Source of the DNA: Ramicandelaber brevisporus
Lineage: Eukaryota > Kickxellomycota > Ramicandelaberales > Ramicandelaberaceae
DNA length: 42,570 nucleotides
Direction: 5' to 3'
NCBI GenBank assembly: GCA_025201865.1
Contig: MU602772.1
Span: forward strand, 13,912-56,481
In this document: positions 26,958 through 36,761 of the stretch, piece by piece
How the letters are laid out: each line of letters starts with the position of its first letter
Numbering within the stretch: the stretch's first letter is position 1
Made by a program: the position numbers and the translations under genes
The notes under the pieces: model-generated
What the model saw: the letters and a program-made list of their open reading frames with translations, nothing else
Told to the model about the DNA's origin: nothing
Database searches by the model: none

Positions 26958-29900
26958 TTAATCATCAACCTGGCCTTCCTCGGTCTCTTTGGAATCTGGA
27001 CCAGCTCCATTTGTATCATCATCATCGTAGTTATCATTCATTACACGGCCACTAAGAGCTACAGGCTTGTTGACAGCTGTAGTAACAGTGCTGGACGAGG
27101 CATTGAACTTGTCGCTTCCTCTGCTTCCATGTCTCTGATGCTGAGAGAATGAATCACCCGATGTTCTTCTATCATGGTATACATTTCCACCATACATTGA
27201 TGATCTATTGTTACTGTTGCTATTAATATTGCCAGTGCTATTGCTACTGTTGCTGAGATTGCTTCGATGTGATTGAGAATGCAAGACTGGCTGAGGTTCA
27301 ACTGGGATTGGTTCGTCATCCTCTTCAGCCTCGCCCTCTTCCAATTCTCTGCCTGACTTTGACAACACAACTGGTGTTGCCACAGTGGTGGTTACCGCAG
27401 AAGCAGCAGCAGTGGCAGCAGTAGTAGCAGGCGTTTGTTGTGGCTGTGGCTGCGACTGCTGTTGTTGCTGTTGATCAGACTGAGGGAACGAGGTAGTCTT
27501 CAAGTCACTTCCACTGTGTGGTGTTGGTGGTCTCAGTGGCTGTTGCTGCTGCTGCTGCTGCTGCTGTTGTGCCACTGCTGTTGATGGTGAGCCTGTTTTC
27601 ATCTTTGGTGTGGCTGACTGCTGGGTATTGCTGCTGGATTGGAGATCCATGCCAGCTGCTGTCGCGAGACTCATCAATGATGCAGCTGGTCCTGATGATG
27701 CTGACACTCCATTGACACTGCCTGCTGGTCCAATTGATCTCCGTGGGTTGCGGGTTGGTGTCTGATGGGGCGGATACGCTGATGTCGCACTGCTGCTCTG
27801 TTCAGTTGGTGCTGCTGTAACTGCTGCGGTTGCTGATGCAGGCTCGGCTGCAGATTGCGAATGAGGGACTGGATATGGGAATGGGCCATGTTGCTGCTGC
27901 TGTAACTGAGAGTCTCCATTTGGTGGATCAGAGAGTGCCAATCGCTTGTGATCAGGCGTGACACGTGAGGCTGCATTTGCATTTGCTGGTGGAGCTGTTG
28001 AAGTTGATTCGTTTGGACCAGGCGATGATTCTCTCTGTCTCTTTGCCACTGATGTCAGTGTAGCTGCAGCTAGTTCAAGGTTCTGCGAATTTTGAGGTGT
28101 CTGCATCAGCTGATTGAACGAAGGAGCAGTGCCGTTTGGAGCTTGCAAACCACCACTACCACCAGCAGCACTAGCAGCAACAGGTGACTGATATTGCGCT
28201 TGGTTCATAGAATCTGCAGGTGGTTGCACCTGTTGTTGCTGCTGCTGCGGCTGCGGCTGTTGCAAATGGCTGGCAGTGAGTGTTGTCATTGAAGGCAGAG
28301 TGGATGAAGTAGTGACTGATATTGCGCTTGGTTCATAGAATCTGCAGGTGGTTGCACCTGTTGTTGCTGCTGCTGCGGCTGCGGCTGTTGCAAATGGCTG
28401 GCAGTGAGAGTCGTCATTGAAGGCAGAGTAGATGAAGTGGTGTCTCTAAATCCGAGTGATTCTCTTGGAGCAGGCTGACCCTCAGTAGTCACAGTAGTGC
28501 CTGATTGCTGAGCTTCTTTTAGTAACATGATGCGGTGCTGAGCTTGCATATTGGAGGGTTCCAGAGACAAAACCCGCTCGTACGAAGCGATGGCTTGAAC
28601 TAAATCACCTTCAGACTCATAAACCAGTGCCAAATCGTGCCACAAAGTCGGTATCTTGTCATTCAGAGCCAAGGCCTTTGAGTAGGCTTCGCATGCATCT
28701 CTAACTTGTGCAATTTGGTAGTACAATACACCAATTGAAATCCACAAATTGACACTAGATTGATCCAGCTGCAATGCTCTTTCATATGCACTATATGCCT
28801 TGGTGTAGTCGTGTCTCAGTATGTAAATACGTCCCAAATAGTACAGCAATTCAGCTGAGTTTTCTGGGTACTGACCACCTGCTGCGATGTGAATCAATTC
28901 GATGCATCTGTCCAGATTAACACTTGTTGGATTGTGTCTGAATAACAAAACTGCACACTTATGAGCAGCCTTTTCACAGTTTGGGTTCAACTGCAATGCA
29001 CACTCGTAAGCTTCCAGTGCATTTTGATTCATTCCATGCAAATCATAGACATCTCCCAACTCTCGGTAAATTTCATCCAATCCCAAGATGCTATTTGGGA
29101 AATGCTTCAGAATCCACAGCAAACAATTGATGGATTGGTCAAACCGAGACTGTCTTTTGTATAAATCTGCCAATGCAATCAGTGCCTCAAATCCAGCACC
29201 ATTGTTGTCGATATCAAAGTGCACAGCCAGTGCCAACCCTTGCTCAGCATGTTCCAATGAATCATACTTAGAATACAATTTACCAATACATAACCACAAT
29301 CTGGGATCATCCATATCCTGGTTGTGGTTCATAGCCTCACCTAATGCGCTAAATGCAACATCCAAGTTACCCTCTTCCATTGCAATCTGAGCTAAATTAT
29401 AAATGGAGACTCCATTATCTGGATCCAATGCCCTTGAATGTTCAAACATTTGCTTCGCTCCAACGATATCGCTTCTCTCCAATGCAATTTGTCCCAACTT
29501 CATGTATCCTTTGCTGCTTGAGGTAAAAATACTCGTTGTGCGTCTGAATAAATCCAATGCCACATCCTCCATCTTCATTTTACGCGCAATCTCTCCACTC
29601 TTGATCAGTATATCTTCGTGCAAATTGTCAAACTGCACCAAAAATGGATGCAAAGCCGGTGGAACTGACCCACGCGTGTTTGTTGTTGTGGCCATTGCTG
29701 CATGTGGAGGCACTGAGACATTGCGCACAACTGTTGCTGCCTCTGGCTGAGTAGAGGCTGCTCTGTGGTCAACACTGCCAGTCAACACATTGGGTGGAAC
29801 TGATCCGCTGCTGACTGCGCCTGCATGCTGTGGTGCTTGCTGAGTGGTAGCTGCACGCTGATGGTGATGAGGCGGAGCTTGTTGCTGTTGCTGTGGTGGC

Positions 29901-30668
29901 TGTTGAATTTGCCGTCCACCAGCATGTGCTTGGGCTTGAGCTTGAGCCTGCTGTTGTTGCTGAGCGGCTACTGCACCTGGCTGCTGTCCACTGTATCCAT
30001 GAGGCTGACTTTGCTGTGGATGCTGTCCAGATGGGTGACGAGTCTGTGCTGCACCTTGCTGCTGCTGCTGTTGCTGAGCATACTGTTGCTGTTGCTGAAC
30101 GCTGAAATCAGCTGGATATCCATGTTGAGTTGGTGGTTGTGTTCCATACTGGCCAGGATGCTGTTGCTGAGCAGGAATTGCCTGCTGTTGACCACGGCCT
30201 TGAGGCTGTTGCTGCTGTTGCTGAGCATACTGCTGTCCTACTGGGGCTTGGCCACGTTGCTGTTGCTGCTGCTGCTGCATTGGGTGCTGAGCCTGTGGTT
30301 GGCCTGGTTGTGGTGCATACTGCTGTGGCTGNNNNNNNNNNNNNNNNNNNNNNNNNNNNNNNNNNNNNNNNNNNNNNNNNNNNNNNNNNNNNNNNNNNNN
30401 NNNNNNNNNNNNNNNNNNNNNNNNNNNNNNNNNNNNNNNNNNNNNNNNNNNNNNNNNNNNNNNNNNNNNNNNNNNNNNNNNNNNNNNNNGCGGCTGCACC
30501 AGGACCACCACGAACTTGCTGCTGCTGCTGCTGCTGCTGATACATGTGTTGCTGTTGCTGTGAGTATCCAGCAGCAGCCGCCGCTGCCTGGGGATCGGCG
30601 TGATGAGGCTGCATATGAACCACCGACTGTTGTTGATGAGGAGCTTGGGAGTAAGCTGATTGCTGCAT
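26958..30668 (-). CDS. CYC8: Cyc8/Ssn6-type TPR general corepressor (frame broken in this assembly)
   Basis: This is the TPR subunit of the Tup1-Cyc8 corepressor. The N-terminus (MQQSAYSQAPHQQQSV) is glutamine-rich. A tandem TPR array follows (coded at about 29630-28500) with repeats such as 'SKGYMKLGQIALERSDIVGA', 'ALEAYECALQLNPNCEKAAH', 'ELLYYLGRIYILRHDYTKAY' and 'TLWHDLALVYESEGDLVQAI'. A long Q/P/A/S/T-rich tail ends in acidic sequence. Two things interrupt the frame. A 158-N gap (30332-30489) joins two frames that do not match; the true gap length must be 1 modulo 3. A 128-bp tandem duplication (28184-28439) shifts the frame; without one copy the halves read straight through. The ATG at 30668 is used; the longer frame starting at 30970 enters through the gap and is leader sequence. 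The gene identity is secure although the model is not. Confidence 0.9.
28184..28439. repeat. 128-bp imperfect tandem duplication inside CYC8
   Basis: Copy A is 28184-28311 and copy B is 28312-28439. I see four differences, at the end away from the microsatellite; on the coding strand they are ACC/ACT, TCT/TCC, ACG/ACA and ACT/ACA, all silent. Because 128 is not a multiple of three the duplication breaks the frame, and it stops the upstream part shortly after 'NQAQYQS'. Confidence 0.9.
30332..30489. other. Assembly gap of 158 N
   Basis: The gap lies in the CAG/CTG-rich N-terminal region of CYC8, a sequence type that commonly defeats assembly. The flanking frames are offset, so the N count is an estimate and not a measured length. 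Confidence 0.99.
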
Positions 30669-31646
30669 CTTAGACTTCTTCCACCTCTTCTGTAGACTCT
30701 ACACGCGAAAACAGATAAGGGAAGAAAGACTCTCTGGTAGATGCAAAAAAAGAAGGGCAAACTTGAAAAGGCAAGTAACAAACTACGAACTTGACGCGCT
30801 TGGAAGCTGATGCTGCTGTAGTAGATCTTCTCTGCTGTTGCTACTAGCGTGTAAACAGCTCTTTGGTAGCGCTGACAAAAACAAAGCACACAATAACAAA
30901 ACAACAAAAGAGAAACAATAATGAAGTAATAATGCGTAATAATAACAGCAAGCCTTGCTCTCGTGCGCACAGTTGTTATTGAAGGAGGTTGTTGTTACCA
31001 AAGAACAATATATATACCAAGCAAAAAAAAAACAGCAGCAACAATAAAAGAAAAAGGGAGTGGGTGAGCGAGTGAACACTAGCGTGAGTGCGTGTGTGAG
31101 TGCGTGTGTTTGTGCTTGTGCTTGTGGTGTGGGTGTGCGTATGCTATGCGTTGCTGTCACTTGGTTTGCTGATTTTTTTGTTGCTACTGCTGCTGCTGGT
31201 GCTTTTTTCTACTGCTGCTGGTGTTTTTGTTGTTTTTTTGTTGTTGCTGTTGTTGTTGTTGTTGTTGAATTGAAAAAGGGCTGACGTTATCTGTGTATGG
31301 TATGTGTGACAAAATTGAGGAAGGGGGTGAAAGTGAGGTGGAAAGTCGCGGCGCTCTTTTTCTTTTCTTTTCTTTCTTTCTGAGCGGCGGCGATCCGAAT
31401 CAACAGCTCTCAGCTATATATATCAGCAAAAAATAGCAAAAACAAAAGAAATGGCAAAAACAAAAATCTGGGTGCGGCGGGTTCAGAAAGGAGACTGGCT
31501 GACTGAGATAGTGTGAACAGTGAACTTCTCTCTCATTCCCCCTCCAGTCAATGAATGAATCAATGAACAAAAAAGAAAAGTGAGGAAGAGGAAGAAGAAA
31601 AAAACAGAAACAGAAACAGAAACAACAAAAACAAAATAATAGAACA

Positions 31647-31665
31647 AGAGAGAGAGAGAGAGAGA
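31647..31665. repeat. (AG)n microsatellite
   Basis: Nine AG units lie within a purine-rich stretch upstream of CYC8. It is a simple repeat without a further assignable role. Confidence 0.9.
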
Positions 31666-31981
31666 AAATCAGTGACAGTGGATGGCTCCCACTCCCGTTC
31701 GATCAATTTACGCCATTCTACGGCTTATACGCACAATGACTAGGTGTGTGGGAGACTCAGTGACTTGTCTTCCCAGTCTGTCTGAATATAGATGTTGTGT
31801 GTGAGCAGGCACGCGCATGGGTGTCTGTGTATGGATGTGTGCAAGTGTGTGTGCCGGTGAGTGGGAGATATAAAATGCCAAGTCTAACAATTAAAACGAT
31901 GTCAGCATTGCGTACAGTTGGGCTGATGTCTTCCCAGCGGAACGGTATTGATCGATAGATCGTCGCACATCGTCGTCTCTT

Positions 31982-32016
31982 TATATAAAAGGAAGGACAA
32001 GCGCTGCAACCACGTG
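31982..32016 (+). promoter_or_regulatory. TATA box with downstream CACGTG
   Basis: TATATAAAA at 31982-31990 is a strong TATA element on the plus strand. CACGTG, an E-box core bound by bHLH factors, is at 32011-32016. No convincing coding frame starts close downstream: an ATG at 32040 opens 19 codons and one at 32069 opens 71. The nearest candidate product is the tiny frame at 32713. It may drive a non-coding or small-protein transcript. Confidence 0.35.
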
Positions 32017-32712
32017 TTTACTACTTGTAAAATAGAGTTATGTCACACCTGTATAGAAAGGGTACAGAATGCTGCAATATTACAACGCTGCTTGTGTGAC
32101 AAATGACGATAAGACGGTCGCACAATCCGGATGCATACGCGGTGGCACTGCTGCAGATTTAATGGAAGGTATCCGAGTCTGGGGTGCAAGGTTGGACAAC
32201 AAAAACAACAACAACAACAATAGCTGGCTGAAACCCCGCACACACGCACGAGTACTTGGCGGACATACATGCAACATGATTTGACAGCTTCGGAGAGTAT
32301 GCTATTTGGTAGTGGTCGGGGTAACCAAATCAGCGCTTTGCCATCTCCGTCCTATGCGCCGCCGCCGTCATCCGTAGAATGCCAACCTAGCACCTTATTG
32401 GCGGCAAAATCAAAAACCTAAATTTGGCACAAACGAAAAATAAAAGCCCCATTTTTATAAACAACACACAAACTGCACACTCACCTCCTCCGTAATCGAG
32501 TTGGAATGTCGTGACTGATGGGAAGTTTTTAAGGCTACGTGTATGAGTTAAGCGATACGAAACTGAAGTGAGAGCGATGCTCACACACCAACCTGAGTCC
32601 AGATCTCTCCCTCTTTGAAAATAGCATAAACAAGCACCAAGATCTCCATAACAAACAAAGTGATCAACGCAAATCTCTAGCATTATTCTGCATACACTCT
32701 CCTTCTCCAGCA

Positions 32713-32832
32713 ATGGCTATCTATTTCGTCAATGGAGTAGCATACAATGATCGTTCTAGTATCGATAACAAACGCTATTCATACTCTGGTGAACAGATAG
32801 CGGATGATTACTGGGCTCATGGTTATAGTTAA
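32713..32832 (+). CDS. Tiny protein (39 aa), member A of a local pair
   Basis: The 39-codon frame from ATG (preceded by CCAGCA) to TAA encodes a tyrosine-rich protein starting MAIYFVNGVAYNDR and containing RYSYSGEQ and DDYWAHGYS. It is too short to stand by itself. It is listed because a second frame 2.8 kb away (35569-35682) aligns without gaps at 19 of 37 residues (51%), with shared blocks IYF, GV, YNDR, SYSG-x-Q and YW. Similarity also continues before the ATG (AAAGTGAT...) and after the stop (CTGCTAC-TCCA-TCT-TAC), so the two loci are duplicates. Nothing else is known; a signal peptide or membrane segment is not visible. An RNA gene with an incidental frame is the main alternative. Confidence 0.4.
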   Translation: MAIYFVNGVAYNDRSSIDNKRYSYSGEQIADDYWAHGYS

Positions 32833-33390
32833 TAAATTAACCACTGCTACTTCCATTCTTACTACTCTCGAAAATTCCCCTCCCCTTCCTCTCCACATAC
32901 CTATTATATTTAAAAACTCTCCTTTACTAAAAATGCAACGCCGCTAATCAACCTATTATGGATAAAAATGAAAGGCGGCACATGTCATACCGATGCACTG
33001 CAATAGCAAACAATCCTATTGAAAACGGCACAGATAAAGTTGTCAATAGTAGACCTACCAATTTTTTGTGATCAATGTCACCTCCGACTCCATGTATGTG
33101 CAAAGTTCAGAAGCCAAGATATCCATATTGCTGCAACATGATGGGGGTTGATGGAGCTGCCCCATACACACTTTTGTCGTCGAAGTTGAGCTTCGAGTTT
33201 TGCAAAGTACATAGGAAATGGATGCGCTAGGTGTTGATTCACCAGAAGGTCGCAGCCCGCCTCAGACAATTGCGAGAAAAATTATTTCGTCGAAATGGCC
33301 GAAAAAAACAGTCTAACTACATGTACCTGCTGTACATGCTCATAATCATCGACCGCTGATATCCATTACTGCTTGGAGTGCGCTGCCGCC

Positions 33391-33594
33391 ATGTCGGACA
33401 CTGTTGCATCTGCAAGTTTACCGACACTTGGGGACTCCGCTCTCACAATTAAGCACGATTTCTCTCTCTCGCACACATCACTTTTATCTGACACTTTTAA
33501 GAATTCAATAGACACCAAGCCACCGACCAAGCATTCTCGTTTGAAGCACGTAGCTGTATGTACTTTGCGCGCTGAAGTTGACGCCGTAGACTAG
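33391..33594 (+). CDS. Doubtful small frame (67 aa)
   Basis: The ATG sits in a favourable context (GCCGCCATGT) and opens 67 codons beginning MSDTVASASLPTLGDS, serine/threonine-rich and ending in acidic residues. No motif, membrane segment or relative is recognised. It is in the gene-poor stretch that holds the two tiny paralogues. I list it as possible because composition and start context are better than for neighbouring frames, but it may be chance. Confidence 0.2.
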   Translation: MSDTVASASLPTLGDSALTIKHDFSLSHTSLLSDTFKNSIDTKPPTKHSRLKHVAVCTLRAEVDAVD

Positions 33595-33645
33595 CTGGCA
33601 GCAGCCAGGGAAGGCCGCCGTCGGTGCCGTGAATGCTTCAGATAG

Positions 33646-34158
33646 TTGCTGAGCCGGTCTCTACGCGTTGTGTGGTCATCTCGCAGTCGTGTTTGCCAGT
33701 TTGGCGTGGTTGGCGCAGCGCTTGCTGGCCGGCAAAAAAATCGTCGAAATAAAAAGTCGCACAAAGTCGAGATTGGCACTCGTTCTGCAGATCAGTTTGT
33801 GAAGAAGTTGATCACCAATCGAGACGGGCCGCGGGCCAGTAGAACCGCAGAGACCAGCTACCCCGCATTCTTCAATAATAAAGTATCCATTACTAGTGAC
33901 AAGTGGACGATATTGTATTTCAAACGATTTTCGCCTCCTCCCCTCCAAAAGCGTCATCTATGGGATAATCGCTTTGAGCTCTCTCGATTATTTTTTTCGT
34001 TCCCTCGCATGACCCATACCATTTTTCTCTCATTAGAATGGCGAGCCGTAGCCAACCGTGGTGTCGAGGCAAAACGAGATACTCCGATTTCCGAGTTTCT
34101 AAGCGTGAGCTGGGCCAAACTCTGTCAAGAACTTGTCCTCTCTAGCAAACCTCTATAA
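33646..34158 (+). other. Unrecognised open frame (170 codons) in gene-poor DNA
   Basis: This is the longest frame between CYC8 and the gene at 36762. The translation is basic (RQKNRRNKKSHK near residues 49-60) with no recognised motif, and contains TC-rich-derived FFSFPR segments. It could be a decayed gene, part of a mobile element, or chance. I would not annotate it as a gene without expression evidence. Confidence 0.2.
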
Positions 34159-35568
34159 ACTACCTTGAATCTCTTTCACCTCTCCTCCTTCATCTCCACC
34201 TGCTACCAACATAAAGCTTGTGTTTACAACACTTTGCTGACTCTCTCAATTTGCGATTGCTCTCCTTCTGCGACTACTCTCCTTCTGCGATATACTATGC
34301 GTTCTGTTGACCTAAGCTGATCTCCTTCACCTCCATAACATAAACATTATCTGCCCTCTAAAGTTATCCATTTCCCTGCCTGGACGAACCTCTCTTCACC
34401 ATCCAAGTTCCACCACAAATTAGCTCTCTAATCAAACTGTCTTCTGACGCAGAGTCGCTTCATTTACACACGCGGTGCCCTTGACACTTAGCTAGGTAAG
34501 TCTTATTGATTGAGTGAGTTTCTTGACTCCCTGCTGTTGTAATTTTTTGGGCAGATACGGCTCCCGTGGTCATTCCTTTCTTCTCCCAAACCGACGCCCT
34601 CATGTTGTATTTGTTGGTCAAGCTATGATTGTTTTACATGACTTTGTTCGGATGTTGATCACAGCCACATTTGCACATTCAGTCCTTTAGTTCTTTAGCT
34701 TCGGCCACTTATGGCCGAAGTTCACATTAGTACTCATTTTTCTGCCCTTGTTGCCACAAATACATCCCATATGAACAGAACTGGTAAAATGTTTGGGATA
34801 ATTTGTCATATTACTCGTCCAGTCACAAATAATGATCATACTCAAACGATAATGGTTCAGCCTATGCCATCGGTGTTGGTTATTGTAGAACGCGCTGTCT
34901 TGAAGGTAGTGGTCATATATCAGGCACTACTATGTGCATGTATAACAACTAAAGTGTTGTGGCACTTATCGTAATTCATTAGCTGACATCGGCTTACATT
35001 TAACTCTATTTCTACTGTATTCTCTTCTGTTTTGTATATATCCAGCTCTATCTGCGACGAAGTCAGCTACTATCTTGGTGCTGATACAGCGGTTACTCTC
35101 TTCCTGCCATATTATACGCATTTTGTTGAGCTTCTGTCCTATCTCCTTTTCTCTCCCACAAACAAGAACCTTGTCTACTCTCCGACTCTGTCAAACTGCA
35201 TGCTTTGAGTTCATCTCTCTCTGTGTCTTCCAAACTCATCCACAAACTAGCTTGACGGCTAATCACCAATATTCTTATACAGTGCTACTTCATATCAACT
35301 CGCATCTTTATTCGCTGATTTACTATTCTCAAGTCCTTACTCCGAATACCCTCATTTACACCATCTATTGTGTCACAACGGTACCACAGGTATCTAGTTA
35401 ATCTGTATTGTCTCCTACCAACTTATTAGCAGATTAATTGTTGCTGGTATAGCAGCTAGTGCACTAAGAGCCACTACCTCCACAGATAGAGATATACTTT
35501 AACCAGCGCAAATAAAGTGATTATCACGAAGCTCTGAGCGTTTATCTCGCCGTCTTTTTTCACTGGTA
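34159..35568. other. Gene-poor stretch 34.2-35.6 kb
   Basis: No convincing gene on either strand. It contains a direct repeat CTCTCCTTCTGCGA at about 34259 and 34278, a perfect 9-bp hairpin at 34699-34720, and several pyrimidine-rich tracts. Frames at 34711-34974 and 35075-35401 have no recognised motif and look like chance. Confidence 0.4.
34699..34720. repeat. Perfect 9-bp stem-loop
   Basis: CTTCGGCCA (34699-34707), loop CTTA, then TGGCCGAAG (34712-34720). The GC-rich perfect stem stands out in an AT-rich stretch. It could be an RNA hairpin, a protein-binding palindrome or the scar of a small element. Function is unknown. Confidence 0.5.
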
Positions 35569-35682
35569 ATGACTATCTATTTCATCGGTGGAGTAGTGTA
35601 CAATGATCGCTGCGACCCCAGAAACAGAGGCTTCTCGTACTCTGGTGGGCAGGAGACAAATGAGTATTGGACTCGCGGTTAG
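35569..35682 (+). CDS. Tiny protein (37 aa), member B of a local pair
   Basis: The frame runs from ATG (GGTAATGACT) to TAG and starts MTIYFIGGVVYNDR, then has GFSYSGGQ and NEYWTRG. It aligns end to end with the frame at 32713-32832 without gaps (19 of 37 identical; about two-thirds of bases identical). The aromatic and glycine positions are the ones kept. The flanks also align. No homologous family is recognised. If real, both are products of a duplicated small gene. If not, they mark an RNA gene or repeat with preserved sequence. Confidence 0.4.
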   Translation: MTIYFIGGVVYNDRCDPRNRGFSYSGGQETNEYWTRG

Positions 35683-36376
35683 AATCCCTAACTTGATAAC
35701 TGCTACATCCACTCTCGCTACACTCTAGAACATACTTTTTAGTCAGCTTACTAGCTTCTTTGTTCTGCAATCTGCGCTTATGTTTGTTTTTTTTGCCTTC
35801 TTCCTCGTCATACATGATCTTCTCTAATGAATAATGATAATGCCCTTAAATTTCTACGAGTTTGCCACATTCTCTCCAAATCGATAGAACAAATTCTCTT
35901 TTTAATGTCTTGTTTTGCCTCCTAAATAAGCTGTGCTGTGTGCACTGCATTGTTCTCAATGAAATACAATTTCTCCATGAACGATAGTCTATTTCTTAGC
36001 AGGCGGGCACTCTTCTAGCTGAGTGGACGCTTCTTGAGCTGCTATCATTAAGAAGGTAGTGTAATCTAGACATAATGTACTATACACACTGGACACATGT
36101 AGTGATATTTTATCGATAAGAGAAGAGATGAGCCAGGAGCTCAACACACTTAGAATCGGCATGGTGCATACAAGATTGTGGCAGTGTCTTGCTGGTGGTA
36201 ACTATGTCGTGCGCGCTCGGTTGGTGGCGGTGGTGGCAGTCTGGCAGCCTCGGCTGGTTCGTGGCTCTGGCCTGGTTCCAACGTGTGGTGGTTTGGTGGG
36301 TCGCTATGGTGGACTGTGTGGGTTGGTGGCCGCTCTGGTGGTGCTGGTGTATTGTCCTATGTACTGTGGATGAGTC
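35683..36376. other. Gene-poor stretch with TGG-rich block
   Basis: 35683-36170 shows no gene. 36175-36376 is conspicuously TGG/GGT-rich on the plus strand. Read on the minus strand this gives proline/histidine/threonine-rich frames, including an open one ending near 36160 with EAARLPPPPPTERARH. The composition is coding-like for a disordered tail, yet no complete gene can be built. It may include terminal exons of the minus-strand gene to the right. Confidence 0.3.
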
Positions 36377-36488
36377 TCAAGCATGCTGTGCTGCCTGTAG
36401 TGCCTGCCCTGCCCCACTGGAGCCACCTGACTGGGTTGACGAGCTTGGGTCGTCAAATGCCGGTGATGTAGGCATCCTATGCTGGACG
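36377..36488 (-). CDS. Candidate terminal exon of the minus-strand gene at 36762-39770
   Basis: If the donor at 36765 is spliced to the AG at 36490-36489, the frame continues in phase for 37 residues (…MPTSPAFDDPSSSTQSGG… ending QALQAAQHA) to a TGA at 36379-36377. The composition (S, G, A, Q) suits a disordered C-terminus. The implied intron is 277 bp. A GTTAAC lies too close to the AG to be a good branch point. Nearer acceptors at 36714-36713 or 36677-36676 are equally possible and would give only short tails. This is an inferred exon. Confidence 0.25.
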
Positions 36489-36761
36489 CTGTTAACCCAA
36501 AGAACGGCAAGGCGTAACAAATGTCTGCGCTGATGCACGACGTATCATCGAAACTAGTCACCCATATACTGATATACACCGAATACAGAGGCCATTGAGC
36601 TATTTACAATTCAGTGCTTTGATTGCATTAGCAGGAGCCGATGTGATCACATAACATAAAAACTTAAAAGAGCAAGCTGAAAAGGTGTAGAAGAACAAAT
36701 AGAAAAAAACAACCTGCGTGTGTAATGTAGAAGAAGAGTAGAAAAGAGTAGAAAGTTATAC

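Larger units (their letters stand above)
30669..32712. other. Long low-complexity upstream region of CYC8
   Basis: About 2 kb without a convincing gene. It holds GTGAGTGCGTGTGTG-type repeats (about 31081-31135), TTGTTGTTGTTG and TGCTGCTGCTGG tracts (about 31180-31266), a TTTTCTTTTCTTTTCTTTC run (about 31360), AGAAAC repeats (about 31605-31625), an (AG)9 run (31647-31665) and an A-rich stretch. Much of it is likely the promoter and long leader of CYC8 on the minus strand. A TATA box with E-box at 31982-32016 points to the right, toward short frames of doubtful value (for example 32069-32284). Confidence 0.5.

Noticed and set aside
26958-28289. A separate 443-residue Q/S-rich protein downstream of CYC8
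   Set aside because: It is the C-terminal tail of CYC8, cut off by the 128-bp duplication. Its start repeats the sequence where the upstream frame ends.
29825-30673. Plus-strand leucine-rich frame across the CYC8 N-terminus
   Set aside because: It is the complement of CAG/CAA glutamine repeats, which reads as CTG/TTG leucine.
28286-30970. Start of CYC8 at 30970 with a hydrophobic cysteine-rich N-terminus
   Set aside because: It reaches the TPR frame only through the N gap of arbitrary length. The sequence from 30669 to 30970 has leader composition, whereas MQQSAYSQ at 30668 is a typical Q-rich Cyc8 N-terminus.
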